64,000 nucleotides of DNA from CAVSSX01 sp963730735. Lineage in GTDB: Bacteria; Actinomycetota; Acidimicrobiia; Acidimicrobiales; RAAP-2. This document shows, one piece after another, positions 27,042 through 36,751 of this stretch (positions are counted from its first letter, which is position 1; every line of letters begins with the position of its first letter). Below the pieces are notes generated by a model. The model searched no databases, was not told the DNA's origin, and worked only from the letters and a program-made list of their open reading frames with translations. The stretch spans positions 744,001 to 808,000 of the forward strand of contig CAVSSX010000007.1 of the NCBI GenBank assembly GCA_963730735.1. Reading direction: 5' to 3'. The position numbers and the translations under genes were made by a program.

Positions 27042-27649
27042 GCGCCACCACGACCGCCCCGCCGGCGGGCGGGACCGGAGCCGGGAAGCGACGGCCCCGG
27101 CACCGAGCCCGGTGGATCGGCGGTGCCCTCATCGTCGTACTGATCGTGGTGTCCATCGTGCTGGCCACCCGGCCGTCGGTCGAAGCGACGCAAGTCGCCA
27201 GCCCGCTCGACGGCCGCCCGGCGCCGTCGATCTCGGCCACCTCGTTCAACGGCGACCACGTCACCCTGTCGCAGTACCGGGGGCGCTACGTCTTCGTGGA
27301 CTTCTTCGCCAGCTGGTGCGGGCCGTGCCAGGCGCAGGCCCCGGACCTGGTGGCCTTCAACTTCCAGCAGTCCCGGCACGCCGACGGCGCCGCCCTGCTC
27401 AGCGTGGACTACAGCGACACCTACGCCGGGGCCGAGCACTTCATCTCCACCTACGGCACCACCTGGCCGTCCTTGAAGGACCCCGGCGGCACCATCGCCT
27501 ACAACTTCGGGGTGACCTCGCCCCCCGAGACCTTCCTGATCACCCCGGCCGGCCGGGTCCAGGGCGAGTACGCCGGCCCGCTGACGGCGGCCCAGATGAG
27601 CACGTGGCTGGCCCAGGCCCGGGCCGGCTCGACCGCCGGTGGGGGCTGA
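27038..27649 (+). CDS. ccmG: thioredoxin-like cytochrome c maturation protein (CcmG/DsbE type)
   Basis: Membrane-tethered thiol oxidoreductase of 203 residues. It has one N-terminal signal-anchor helix (ALIVVLIVVSIVLAT), then a thioredoxin fold on the outside with WCGPC (Cys94, Cys97). The cis-Pro loop is in TSPPETFLI. It keeps apocytochrome cysteines reduced, receiving electrons from CcdA. ATG 27038 overlaps the ccmF TGA. It overlaps the annotated ccmH start by about 11 nt. Confidence 0.9.
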   Translation: MSATTTAPPAGGTGAGKRRPRHRARWIGGALIVVLIVVSIVLATRPSVEATQVASPLDGRPAPSISATSFNGDHVTLSQYRGRYVFVDFFASWCGPCQAQAPDLVAFNFQQSRHADGAALLSVDYSDTYAGAEHFISTYGTTWPSLKDPGGTIAYNFGVTSPPETFLITPAGRVQGEYAGPLTAAQMSTWLAQARAGSTAGGG

Positions 27650-28163
27650 GGTCCCGGTGGCGGTCGTCGACGCCTCCCCGCCGTCACCCTCGACCGGTGA
27701 GGCGACCCGGGCCCGGCCCACGGGCCGGTCACGGCATCCCTGGCCCCGCTGGACCGGACCGGTCCTCCTGGCCGTGGTGGTGGTCGTGGCCCTGATCATC
27801 GGGAGCGGGGTCGGGCGGAGCCACCAGACCCCGACCCAGCGGGCCCAGGCCATCGAGGCCCAGATCCGCTGCCCGAGCTGTGAGGACCTGTCGGTCCTCG
27901 ATTCCTCGGCCTCGACCGCCGTCACCGTGCGCCACCAGATCGCCCAGATGGTCGACGAGGGTCAGAGCACAGCGGCCATCGAGCACCAGTTGGTGCTGCG
28001 CTACGGCCCGACGATCCTCCTGCGGCCGCCGACGTCGGGCCTCACGGCCCTGGTCTGGATCATCCCGGTGATCGCCGGCGTGGCCGCCATCACCTGCCTC
28101 ATCGTGCTGTTCTGGCGTCGGGCGAGGGCCATGGACGCCCTCCGCCGGGACGGCCCGGCATGA
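27639..28163 (+). CDS. ccmH: cytochrome c maturation thioreductase CcmH
   Basis: A 174-residue protein of the CcmH/CycL family that reduces the apocytochrome CxxCH motif. The redox motif is RCPSCEDLSVLDS, with Cys78 and Cys81. One helix precedes it (LLAVVVVVALIIGSGVG) and one follows it (ALVWIIPVIAGVAAITC), matching the two-helix topology. GTG 27639 and GTG 27657 are both possible starts; the second has GGTCCCGG rather than a good ribosome site, so the first is kept. The stop overlaps the next gene (ATGA). Confidence 0.88.
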   Translation: MGAEVPVAVVDASPPSPSTGEATRARPTGRSRHPWPRWTGPVLLAVVVVVALIIGSGVGRSHQTPTQRAQAIEAQIRCPSCEDLSVLDSSASTAVTVRHQIAQMVDEGQSTAAIEHQLVLRYGPTILLRPPTSGLTALVWIIPVIAGVAAITCLIVLFWRRARAMDALRRDGPA

Positions 28164-29074
28164 GTGCCGAGTCCCGCACGGCGGTGACCGAGGAGGAGCG
28201 GTGGCACCTCAACGACGAGCGCGAGTTCCTGCTGCGCTCGCTGGACGACGCCGAGGTCGAACACGACGCCGGCGACCTGGGCGACGACGACTACGAGCTC
28301 CTCCGACGTCGGGACACGGCCCGGCTGGCCGAGGTCGAAGCGGTGCTGGCCACCCTCGGGCCCGACACCGGGATCCTCGAGGCCGGTGACGGCGCCGGCG
28401 CCGCCGAGGTCACGCCGCTCGAGGACCCGGTGGCCCAGGACGCCGTCGACGGCGTTCCGGGCGAGGAGGGCAGCGGCCCGGTGGTCGGCCGTCGGGGCCG
28501 ACGGCGCCGCCGGCGGTGGATGGCCCTGGTCGGCGCGGCGGCGGTGGTCGCCGGCGTCGTCCTGCTGGTGGTCGACATCACCTCCCCTCGGCTCCCCGGG
28601 CAGGACTCCTCGGGCTCGACCGAACTGGGTCCGACCGCCCAGCTGCAGGAGAACCTGGCCCAGGCGGCCGACCTGGTGAACGAGAACACCCCGACCTCGA
28701 TCGCCGAGGCCCTCGGGCTGTACGAGGCCATCTTGAAGAAGTACCCGAAGCAGCCCCAGGCCCTGGCCGAGACCGGGTGGCTCGAGTGGCAGGCGGGGGC
28801 GAAGAACGACAGTGCGAGCCTGGTCAACGCCGGGATGACCCTGGAGGAACAGTCGCTCAAGCTGCAGCCCGACGACTACGACGCCCACCTCTTCTACGGG
28901 ACCATGCTCTTCGAGCAGAACCAGGCCAGCTCCACCGCCGCCGCCCTGACCGAGTTCAGGGCGTTCGTGGCCGAGCACCCACCGGCCAGCGCGCTGGCCA
29001 GCGCCGCCCCGCTGCTCCGCAAGGCGTTCGCCCAGGGCGGCCAGCCGCTCCCGGCCGGGGTCCCGACCTCCTAG
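28160..29074 (+). CDS. ccmI: CcmI-like TPR protein
   Basis: A 304-residue protein closing the ccm operon. The N-terminal cytoplasmic coiled segment contains WHLNDEREFLLRSLDDAEVE and LGDDDYELLRRRDTARLAEV, the pattern found in CcmI-type proteins. An Arg cluster and one helix (WMALVGAAAVVAGVVLLVV) follow, then an extracytoplasmic domain with TPR-like helices (ALGLYEAILKKYPKQPQAL). CcmI presents apocytochrome c to CcmH and CcmF. Identity rests on position and layout; the TPR part is short. Confidence 0.75.
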   Translation: MSAESRTAVTEEERWHLNDEREFLLRSLDDAEVEHDAGDLGDDDYELLRRRDTARLAEVEAVLATLGPDTGILEAGDGAGAAEVTPLEDPVAQDAVDGVPGEEGSGPVVGRRGRRRRRRWMALVGAAAVVAGVVLLVVDITSPRLPGQDSSGSTELGPTAQLQENLAQAADLVNENTPTSIAEALGLYEAILKKYPKQPQALAETGWLEWQAGAKNDSASLVNAGMTLEEQSLKLQPDDYDAHLFYGTMLFEQNQASSTAAALTEFRAFVAEHPPASALASAAPLLRKAFAQGGQPLPAGVPTS

Positions 29075-29105
29075 ACGACGCCCGGCCGGACCGCCGCAAG
29101 GGTGC

Positions 29106-30254
29106 TCAGCGGCGGAGCGAGCGCAGCGACCCGACGACGGTGGCGAACGCCTGGACGAACGCGTCGACGTCGGCGTCGTCGGTCGACCAGCCGACCGAGA
29201 CCCGCAACGAGCGGCTCGGGTCCACGCCCATGGCCTCGAGGACGGGCGACGGTTCGAGCATCTCCGAGGAGCAGGCCGAGCCGGAGTGCGCGGCGACACC
29301 GGCCCGGTCGAGTCCCAGCAGCACCGGCTCGGCCTCGACCCCTTCGATGCCCAGGCACACCAGGTGGGGGAGCCGGTGGGCCGGGTCGGGGTCGCCCACC
29401 AGGTCGACCCCGGGGACGGCGGCGGCGCCGGCCACGATGCGACCGATCCGGGCCTCGGCCTCGGCCGCCTCGGCCAGGAGCAGCGCGCCCTCGGCGGCAC
29501 CGAGGGCCGATGCGACGGCGCCGAAGCCGGCCACGGCCCAGGGGTTCTCCATCCCCGCCCGGCGGGCCCGTTCCTGCTGGCCCCCCACGAGGAGGGGTTC
29601 GAGCCGCAGGCCCCGCCGGACGACCAGGGCGCCGACCCCGGGTGGGCCGCCGAACTTGTGGGCACTCAACGAGACCAGATCGGCGTCGAGCTCCCCGAGG
29701 TCGGCCGGCACGTGGCCGACGGCCGCGGCGGCGTCGACGTGGACCAGGACACCGGCCGAGCGGCACAGGGCCACGATCTCGTGGACCGGCTGGAGGGTGC
29801 CGACCTCGTGGTTGGCCCACTGGCAGTGGACCAGGGCCGGTGGCCGCTCGGCGTGGCGCTCGAGCGCCTCGGCCACCGCCGCCACTTCGATCCGGCCATG
29901 GCCGTCGACGGCGAGCAGCTCGACCGGGGCGGCGCGCTCGGAGGCGTCGCGGACGGCCGAGTGCTCGACCGCGGCACACAGGACGACCGAGCCGGGACGG
30001 GCCCGGGTGGCGCCCCACACGGCGGCGTTGGCCGCCTCGGTGCCGCCCGAGGTGAACACGACCTGGCGGGGGGCCACCGAGACGAGCGTCGCCACGGCGT
30101 CACGAGCCGCTTCGACCAGGGCCCGGACCGCCTGCGCCTCCTCGTGGAGCCGCCCGGGATCGGCGGCCGGCACCCCCATGGCGGCCACGACGGCGTCGGC
30201 CACCAGCGGCCGGGGGGGTGAGGTCGAGGCGTGGTCCAGGTAGTGGCGGACCAC
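29106..30254 (-). CDS. cysteine desulfurase (NifS/IscS-like)
   Basis: PLP-dependent class V aminotransferase-fold enzyme, 382 residues, which mobilises sulfur from cysteine for Fe-S clusters or thio-modified tRNA. The start YLDHASTSPPRP is family-typical. TSGGTEAAN binds the cofactor phosphate, SLSAHKFGGPPG holds the PLP lysine near residue 198, and SGSACSSEM holds the persulfide cysteine near residue 325. The short active-site loop suits the NifS/IscS group rather than SufS. It starts at GTG 30254, 8 nt after the SufR-like gene stop, so the two form an operon. The adjacent SufR and Mrp genes support an Fe-S role. Confidence 0.9.
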   Translation of the reverse strand: MVRHYLDHASTSPPRPLVADAVVAAMGVPAADPGRLHEEAQAVRALVEAARDAVATLVSVAPRQVVFTSGGTEAANAAVWGATRARPGSVVLCAAVEHSAVRDASERAAPVELLAVDGHGRIEVAAVAEALERHAERPPALVHCQWANHEVGTLQPVHEIVALCRSAGVLVHVDAAAAVGHVPADLGELDADLVSLSAHKFGGPPGVGALVVRRGLRLEPLLVGGQQERARRAGMENPWAVAGFGAVASALGAAEGALLLAEAAEAEARIGRIVAGAAAVPGVDLVGDPDPAHRLPHLVCLGIEGVEAEPVLLGLDRAGVAAHSGSACSSEMLEPSPVLEAMGVDPSRSLRVSVGWSTDDADVDAFVQAFATVVGSLRSLRR

Positions 30255-30262
30255 CGGCGGGC

Positions 30263-31072
30263 TCAGGCCGAGGCGGCGCAGGCGGCGTCGCCGCGGGCCC
30301 GCGACGACATGACCACGGCGGTCGGGCCGCCGGCGTGGTCGCCGCAGAGACCCGACAGGAGACCGTTGACCATGCCCCGGTCGACGGCGCAGAGCACCGG
30401 GTGCACCGAGGCGGCGTCGCCGAATGGGCACTGCTCGGCCACCACCGCCGTCGACGCGCCGTGGTCCTCGGCGTGGGCGGCGAAGCCGTGGGCGGTGAGC
30501 GTGTCGGCGATGGCGTGCATGGCGGCGCGCACCGATCGCTGGCTGTCGGCCGGGGCCATGTTGGCGGCCAGGGTGCGGCCGTACTCCTCGCCGACCTCGG
30601 CCGCCATGCGCTCGGCCTCGTCGGGCCCGAGGAGCTCGAGGGAGCGCCGGAGCAGCAGGACGAGCAGGTCGTCGCGTCGGGTCAGCAGGTCGAGCGTCGG
30701 GTCGTCGGCCGCCGGGAAGAACTGCTTGGACGGCCGGCCGGCCCCGCCGCCCCGCTGCCCGGCGGCCACCTGGAGGTAGCCCCCGGCGACGAGCCGGTCC
30801 AGGTGGTGGCGGGCCACGTTGGGGTGCAGGGAGAAGCTGGCGGCCACGGCCGAGACGGTGGCGCCGGGGTTGGACCGGACGTAGAAGAAGATGTCGCGCC
30901 GCGTGGGGTCGCCGAAGGCCGAGGTGACGGCGATGACGGCGGCGGCGAACTGGGCGGCCTCGTCGGACGTGGCGGTGGCCTTCTCGGCGCTCGCTTGGGG
31001 GTCGGGGCCCGGCTCGTCGCCCGGCGTCGGCCCACTGCGCAACGTGACGGCGGCGTCCTGCCCTGAGCGCAC
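30263..31072 (-). CDS. SufR-like iron-sulfur transcriptional regulator
   Basis: A 269-residue helix-turn-helix protein. The winged helix is AAFGDPTRRDIFFYV-like (TSAFGDPTRRDIFFYV), with ATVSAVAASFSLHPNVARHH as recognition helix. The C-terminal domain has three cysteines in EQCPFGDAAS, VLCAVDRGM and LSGLCGD, spaced like the cluster ligands of SufR. SufR proteins bind a 4Fe-4S cluster and repress suf/isc-type genes when cluster supply is adequate. Position just upstream of a cysteine desulfurase and divergent from mrp supports the call. GTG 31072 is chosen because a TAGGAT hexamer lies 7 nt upstream; no ATG is available nearby. The N-terminal 40 residues are disordered. Confidence 0.8.
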   Translation of the reverse strand: MRSGQDAAVTLRSGPTPGDEPGPDPQASAEKATATSDEAAQFAAAVIAVTSAFGDPTRRDIFFYVRSNPGATVSAVAASFSLHPNVARHHLDRLVAGGYLQVAAGQRGGGAGRPSKQFFPAADDPTLDLLTRRDDLLVLLLRRSLELLGPDEAERMAAEVGEEYGRTLAANMAPADSQRSVRAAMHAIADTLTAHGFAAHAEDHGASTAVVAEQCPFGDAASVHPVLCAVDRGMVNGLLSGLCGDHAGGPTAVVMSSRARGDAACAASA

Positions 31073-31079
31073 GATCGGT

Positions 31080-31085
31080 ATCCTA
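31080..31085 (-). promoter_or_regulatory. -10 hexamer TAGGAT of the sufR-like operon
   Basis: On the minus strand TAGGAT ends 7 nt before the GTG at 31072, indicating a leaderless transcript for the regulator and cysteine desulfurase. Confidence 0.45.
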
Positions 31086-31130
31086 GCCAGCGGGTTTCGT
31101 GGCAGCCGCCGGCAGGCGGCGCCGGCGACG

Positions 31131-31148
31131 GGTCGCCGATCGGCGACC
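31131..31148. promoter_or_regulatory. 18-bp perfect palindrome in the sufR/mrp intergenic region
   Basis: GGTCGCCGATCGGCGACC is exactly self-complementary. It lies in the 108-nt gap between divergent sufR-like and mrp genes, 33 nt before the mrp ATG. It is a candidate SufR operator or a hairpin in the mrp leader. High GC raises the chance rate for such palindromes. Confidence 0.35.
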
Positions 31149-31180
31149 GCGCCCCGCAGATCGCACTCGGAGAAGACGTC

Positions 31181-32350
<1,170 letters not shown>

Positions 32351-32363
32351 GCGTCGCGGCGGC

Positions 32364-33542
32364 TCAGCCGTCGATGCCCGCCGGGAGCTTGTCGGGGTCC
32401 CACCCGAGGACGTCGCGGGCCTGGTCGAAGGCGAAGCGGTCGGTCATGCCGGCGACGTAGGTGACGGCGGCCCGCAGGGCGGCGGGCTCCGACGCCGTCA
32501 GCCCGCCGGCCTGGCGGACGGTCGGGATGTCGTTGGGCCGGTCGGCGTAGTGCTCGACCAGCGCTCGGAGCACGCTGACCACCGCCGCCCCCTGGGCCAC
32601 CGACGCCTCGCGCAGGTAGATGCGCTCGTAGTTGAGGGCCCGGAAGGCGGCGAGCGCCTCGGCCATGTCCTCCCGCATGCCGACGGTGCCGGTGGCCAGC
32701 ACCGTGGCCACCAGGGCCTCGATGAAGGCGTCCAGCTGCCGGCCCCGCCGCTCGCCGCACCGCTCCCGGACGACGTCGGGCAGCATGTCCGGCGTGACGA
32801 TGCCGGCGAGCACGGCGTCCTCCCAGTCGTGGCAGACGTAGGCGATCCGGTCGGCCCAGCTCACCACCTCGCCCTCGGGGGTCGAGGGTGCGGGCCGCGA
32901 CCAGCTGTGGTTGCGGATGCCGTCCAGCGTCTCGGTGCACAGGTTGAGGGGCTGGAGCGAGACGTCGGCCCCCCAGGGGGCGTGGTCGAACCCCCCGTCG
33001 ACGTAGGGGTCCAGGGCGTCCTCGCTGGCATGGCCGCCGGGGCCGTGGCCGCAGTCGTGGCCGAGGGCGATGGCGTCGGTCAGGGCGACGTTGAGCCGGC
33101 ACGCCCGGGCCACGCTGGTGGCGACCTGGGCCACCTCGAGGGCGTGGGTCAGGCGGGTGCGCTGGTGGTCGTCGGGGAACACGAAGACCTGGGTCTTGCC
33201 GGCCAGCCGGCGGAAGGCGCTGGCGTGCAGGATCCGGTCCCGGTCCCGCTCGAAGCAGGTGCGCCAGGGGTCGGGCTCCTCGGGTCGTTGGCGCTCGCCG
33301 GCCACGGCGGAGCGGGTGGCCCAGGGGGCGAGCTCGGCCAGCTCCAGCTCCTCCCGCTCGACCCGGGAGAAGCCCAGGTCGTGGCCCTGACCGGCATCGA
33401 CGTCGCTCCCGCCCCAGACGGCCCGGGAGTCGGCGTGGGCCATCCGGACCGCCGCTCGACCTCCGCCCTCGCCGAAGCCACCCATGGTCGACGCCCAGCG
33501 CCGGCTCCGTTCGGAGCTCCCCGGCGGTGGCAGCGGTCCCAT
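32364..33542 (-). CDS. deoxyguanosinetriphosphate triphosphohydrolase-like protein
   Basis: HD-domain dNTP triphosphohydrolase, 392 residues, cytoplasmic. The metal-binding histidines and Asp are in RTRLTHALEVAQVA and GHDCGHGPGGHASE, with a downstream Asp in SWADRIAYVCHDWED. FRRLAGKTQVF is typical of the dGTPase family. It hydrolyses dNTP to deoxynucleoside and tripolyphosphate, helping control dNTP pools. The ATG at 33542 gives a 60-residue poorly conserved N terminus. A CAGACT hexamer lies 7 nt upstream, weakly supporting a leaderless start there. It is convergent with mrp, 13 nt apart. Confidence 0.88.
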   Translation of the reverse strand: MGPLPPPGSSERSRRWASTMGGFGEGGGRAAVRMAHADSRAVWGGSDVDAGQGHDLGFSRVEREELELAELAPWATRSAVAGERQRPEEPDPWRTCFERDRDRILHASAFRRLAGKTQVFVFPDDHQRTRLTHALEVAQVATSVARACRLNVALTDAIALGHDCGHGPGGHASEDALDPYVDGGFDHAPWGADVSLQPLNLCTETLDGIRNHSWSRPAPSTPEGEVVSWADRIAYVCHDWEDAVLAGIVTPDMLPDVVRERCGERRGRQLDAFIEALVATVLATGTVGMREDMAEALAAFRALNYERIYLREASVAQGAAVVSVLRALVEHYADRPNDIPTVRQAGGLTASEPAALRAAVTYVAGMTDRFAFDQARDVLGWDPDKLPAGIDG

Positions 33543-33622
33543 GGCGGCAAGTCTGCCAGGGCCAAGTATCGTCGAGAGGGTCGAGCAGGCCGATCGTCGG
33601 CCAGCAGAAGGAGCGTTGTCAG

Positions 33623-33859
33623 GTGGACGTGCGCATCGGGATCACCCAGACCCCGAAGGAACTCGAGGTTGACCTGGGGGACGACGCCGACCGGGATGCC
33701 GTGCTCGCCGACATCGAGAAGGCCCTCGGCGACAAGGAACGCATGCTGTGGCTGACCGACCGCCGGGGCCGCAAGGTCGGTGTCCCGTCGGCCAAGGTGG
33801 CCTACATCGAGGTCGACGCGCCGTCCAACGAGCGCAGGGTGGGCTTCGGCGCGCCTTGA
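33623..33859 (+). CDS. DUF3107 family protein
   Basis: A 78-residue protein beginning MDVRIGITQTPKELEVDL, which matches the small actinobacterial DUF3107 family. Its function is unknown. The end KVAYIEVDAPSNERRVGFG is the family's typical C terminus. The GTG at 33623 is preceded by AGAAGGAG about 9 nt away. A TATCGT hexamer at 33567-33572 may be its -10. It lies 22 nt upstream of the first ArsA-like ATPase and is probably cotranscribed. Confidence 0.85.
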   Translation: MDVRIGITQTPKELEVDLGDDADRDAVLADIEKALGDKERMLWLTDRRGRKVGVPSAKVAYIEVDAPSNERRVGFGAP

Positions 33860-33881
33860 GGCCGCCGAGCCTGGGCGCCGC

Positions 33882-34860
33882 GTGACCCCCGACGCCGCCG
33901 CCGCCCCCGGGGTGCCGGGGCTCCTCGACCTCCGTCTCATCTTCGTCACCGGCAAGGGCGGCACCGGCAAGACCACCGTGGCGGCGGCCCTGGCCCAGCT
34001 GGCGGCGGCCCACGGCAAGCGGGTGCTGGCCTGCGAGGTCGACGCCAAGGGCGACCTGGCGTCGATGTTCGAGACCGGCCCCACCTCCTTCGTCGAGCGG
34101 GAGGTGGCCCCGGGTGTCTACGCCATGTCGATGGACACCGAGGCGTCGCTCCGCGAGTACCTGAAGCTGCACCTGCGGATCCCGGTGGTCGGCCGCATCG
34201 GCCCGCTGGCCAAGGCCTTCGACTTCGTGGCCACCGCCGCCCCGGGGGTCAAAGAGATCCTGACCGTGGGCAAGCTCTGCTACGAGGTCCGTGAGGCCCA
34301 CTACGACCTGGTGGTGGTGGACGCCCCGGCCACCGGGCACGTCATCGGCCAGCTGGCCGCCCCCCAGGCCATCAACGACCTGGTCAAGGTGGGGCTGATC
34401 CGGTCGCAGACCGACTGGATGCTCGAGATCCTGTCGGACCCGGCCCGGACCGGGCTGCTGGCCGTGACGACGCCCGAGGAGATGCCGGTCGCCGAGACCC
34501 TGGATCTGGCGGCCCGGGTGGCCAACGAGACCACGGTGCGCCTCTCGGGCGTGGTGGTGAACCGGGTGCTGCCCGAGCTGTTCAGCCGGCGCGAGGAGGA
34601 GGTGTTCGAGCAGCTGCGGGTGCCCGAGGTGGAGCAGCAGCTGGCCGACGCCGTGGAGCGGCGACGTGGACGCCGTGTTCGAGGGGGCCCGCCTGGCCGT
34701 CACCATGCGCCGGACCCGGTCCGAGCACCTCGAGCACCTCCGGCGGGACCTCGACCCGTCCGTGCCGGTCCTCCTGCTGCCCTACCTGTTCACCCGGCTG
34801 CACGGGCTGCGCACCACCCGCCAGGTGGCGGCGTCGCTGGGCGAGGAGCTGGGGTTCTGA
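33882..34860 (+). CDS. ArsA/Get3-like ATPase, first of pair, frame-disrupted
   Basis: Deviant-Walker P-loop ATPase of about 326 residues. The P-loop is VTGKGGTGKTTVAAAL, followed by ACEVDAKGDLASMF and the switch LVVVDAPATGH. Near 34660 one base is missing, so ADAVERGDVDAVFEG is split across frames. It then ends FTRLHGLRTTRQVAASLGEE. Paired ArsA-like ATPases are typical of actinobacteria, for example the mycobacterial Rv3679/Rv3680 pair. They form a heteromer rather than an arsenite pump, and no arsB or arsenic-binding cysteines occur here. GTG 33882 is the likely start. Confidence 0.82.
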
Positions 34861-36015
34861 TGGCCGAGGAACCCCGGAAGGGCTCGCTCGACGGGCTGCT
34901 CTCGGCCAAGGAGATCGTCATCGCCTGCGGCCCGGGCGGGGTGGGCAAGACGACGACTGCGGCGGCCGCCGGCCGCCATGGCGGCCTACCGTCACGGCGG
35001 CCGGGTCCTGGTGCTGACCATCGACCCGGCCAAGCGGCTGGCCGACGCCCTCGGCCTCTCGGGCATCGGGAACGCCGAGGTCCGGGTGGACCCGTCGGTC
35101 TTCGCCGAGGCCGGGGTGACGCCACGGGGTGAGCTGTGGGCGGCGATGCTCGACACCAAGGAGAGCTGGGACGACCTGGTCCGCCGGCACGCCCCCGACG
35201 CCGCCACCCGGGAGCAGATCCTGGCCAACCCGCTCTACCGCGACATCTCGTCGCGCTTCGTCCAGAGCCACGACTACATCGCCATGGAGCGGCTGTACGA
35301 GATCCACGCCGAGGGCAAGTACGACCTGATCGTCGTGGACACCCCGCCGACCCGCAACGCCCTCGACTTCCTCGACGCCCCCCAGCGCATGGCCGACTTC
35401 TTCTCGTCCCGGCTCCTGCGCTGGCTGATCGTGCCCTACCGGTCGCGCCTGGTGAACTTCGCCTCGAAGCCCTTCTACCAAATCGCCGACCGGATCCTCG
35501 GCACGCAATTCCTGGCCGACATCTCGGAGTTCTTCATCCTCTTCCAGTCGATGTACGACGGTTTCGTCGAGCGGGCCCAGTCGGTGAGCCGGCTGCTCTC
35601 GGACCGCCGGTCGACCTTCCTGGTGGTCTCCACGTTGGAGGAGACCCCGTTGCGCGAGGCCGAGTTCTTCGCCCACGAGCTGGTCGACCGGGACCTCCAC
35701 CTCGGGGCGATCGTGCTCAACAAGGTCCTCCCGGACTCGATGCGCTCGCCGGCGCTGGCTCGGGTGGCCGAGCGGCTGGGCCGGGAGTCGACGACGTTGG
35801 CGGCGGGGCTGCCCGCCGACCCCGTGCTCGGCGCCCGGGTCCTCGACGAGGTGGCCGAGAGCTTCCTCAACTTCTCGGTGGTCGCCCGGCGCGAGGCCGA
35901 GCAGCAGGCCGAGCTGGCCACCTCGCCCGAGGTCCTGGTCTCGGTGCCGTTCTTCGACGTGGACATCAGCGACCTGCGGGGCCTGCTGGCCCTCGGCGAG
36001 CGGATCTGGGACTAG
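34860..36015 (+). CDS. ArsA/Get3-like ATPase, second of pair, frame-disrupted
   Basis: Second member of the pair, about 385 residues. It starts at ATG 34860, which overlaps the previous TGA (TGATG). The P-loop is ACGPGGVGKTTTAAA. A shift near 34970 then leads to MAAYRHGGRVLVLTIDPAKR and LIVVDTPPTRNALDFLD. The long middle segment LLRWLIVPYRSRLVNFASK could contact a hydrophobic client or the membrane. The C terminus ends in DISDLRGLLALGERIWD. Close pairing and tight coupling suggest a heterocomplex; the client is unknown. Confidence 0.85.
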
Positions 36016-36044
36016 CGCCGGCGCCGGGCACCCGGCCCCTGCCG

Positions 36045-36050
36045 TACGAT
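36045..36050 (+). promoter_or_regulatory. -10 hexamer TACGAT of a leaderless promoter
   Basis: TACGAT ends 7 nt before the GTG at 36058. It contains the A and T of the in-frame ATG at 36049, so that ATG could not be in the transcript. Confidence 0.5.
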
Positions 36051-36057
36051 GGCGCCG

Positions 36058-36705
36058 GTGGCCGAGCCCGTCGATCCCGCCGCCGCCGCCTACGCCGAGG
36101 AGCACTCGACGGCGCCGCCCCCGTACCTGGCGGCGGTGGACGAGGCCACCCGTCGGGACTTCCCCAACTGGGGGATGATGGTCGGCCGCCAGGAGGGCCG
36201 TTTCCTGGAGCTGATGGTCTATGCCACCGGCGCCACCCGGGTGCTCGAGATCGGGGCGTTCACCGGGTACTCGTCGATCGCCATGGCCGCCGGCCTGCCG
36301 CCGGGCGGCCACATCACCACCCTCGACATCAACCCCGAGCACGCGGCGGTGGCCCAGGCCAACATCGACGCCAGCCCCCACGCCGAGCAGATCACGCTGC
36401 TGCTCGGACCGGCGCTCGAGTCGATCGCCACCCTCGCCGGCCCGTTCGACCTGGTGTTCATCGACGCCGACAAGTCCGGCTACGACGCCTACTTCGAGGC
36501 CGTGCTGCCCAAGCTGGCCGACCGGGGCGTGATCCTGTGCGACAACACCCTCTTCCACGGCGCGGTGCTGCCCGGCGCCGAGGCCTCGGTCGACGGAACG
36601 GCCCTGCGGGCGTTCAACGACAAGCTGGCCAACGACCCCCGGGTGGTCGTCGCCCTGACCACCATCCGCGACGGGGTCACCATCGTCCGCCGGGCCGACG
36701 GCTGA
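36058..36705 (+). CDS. SAM-dependent O-methyltransferase (CCoAMT-like)
   Basis: Cation-dependent O-methyltransferase family, 215 residues, cytoplasmic, transferring methyl from SAM to a catechol-type hydroxyl. Motif I is VLEIGAFTGYSSIAMA. The metal-binding acids lie in LVFIDADKSGY and LCDNTLFHGAVL. A conserved NWGMMVGRQEGRFLELM precedes the SAM site. GTG 36058 is preferred over ATG 36049 because of the overlapping -10 hexamer. It is followed after 46 nt by the PHP gene on the same strand. The acceptor is unknown. Confidence 0.88.
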   Translation: MAEPVDPAAAAYAEEHSTAPPPYLAAVDEATRRDFPNWGMMVGRQEGRFLELMVYATGATRVLEIGAFTGYSSIAMAAGLPPGGHITTLDINPEHAAVAQANIDASPHAEQITLLLGPALESIATLAGPFDLVFIDADKSGYDAYFEAVLPKLADRGVILCDNTLFHGAVLPGAEASVDGTALRAFNDKLANDPRVVVALTTIRDGVTIVRRADG

Positions 36706-36751
36706 GCCCGACCCGACACCGCGCCCGACCCACTCGACCCGTCAGCCCCCC

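Noticed and set aside
33882..36015. Arsenic resistance operon
   Set aside because: Two ArsA-like ATPases are present, but no arsB, arsC, arsD or ArsR neighbour, and the metal-binding cysteines are lacking. The pair fits the actinobacterial Get3-like group.
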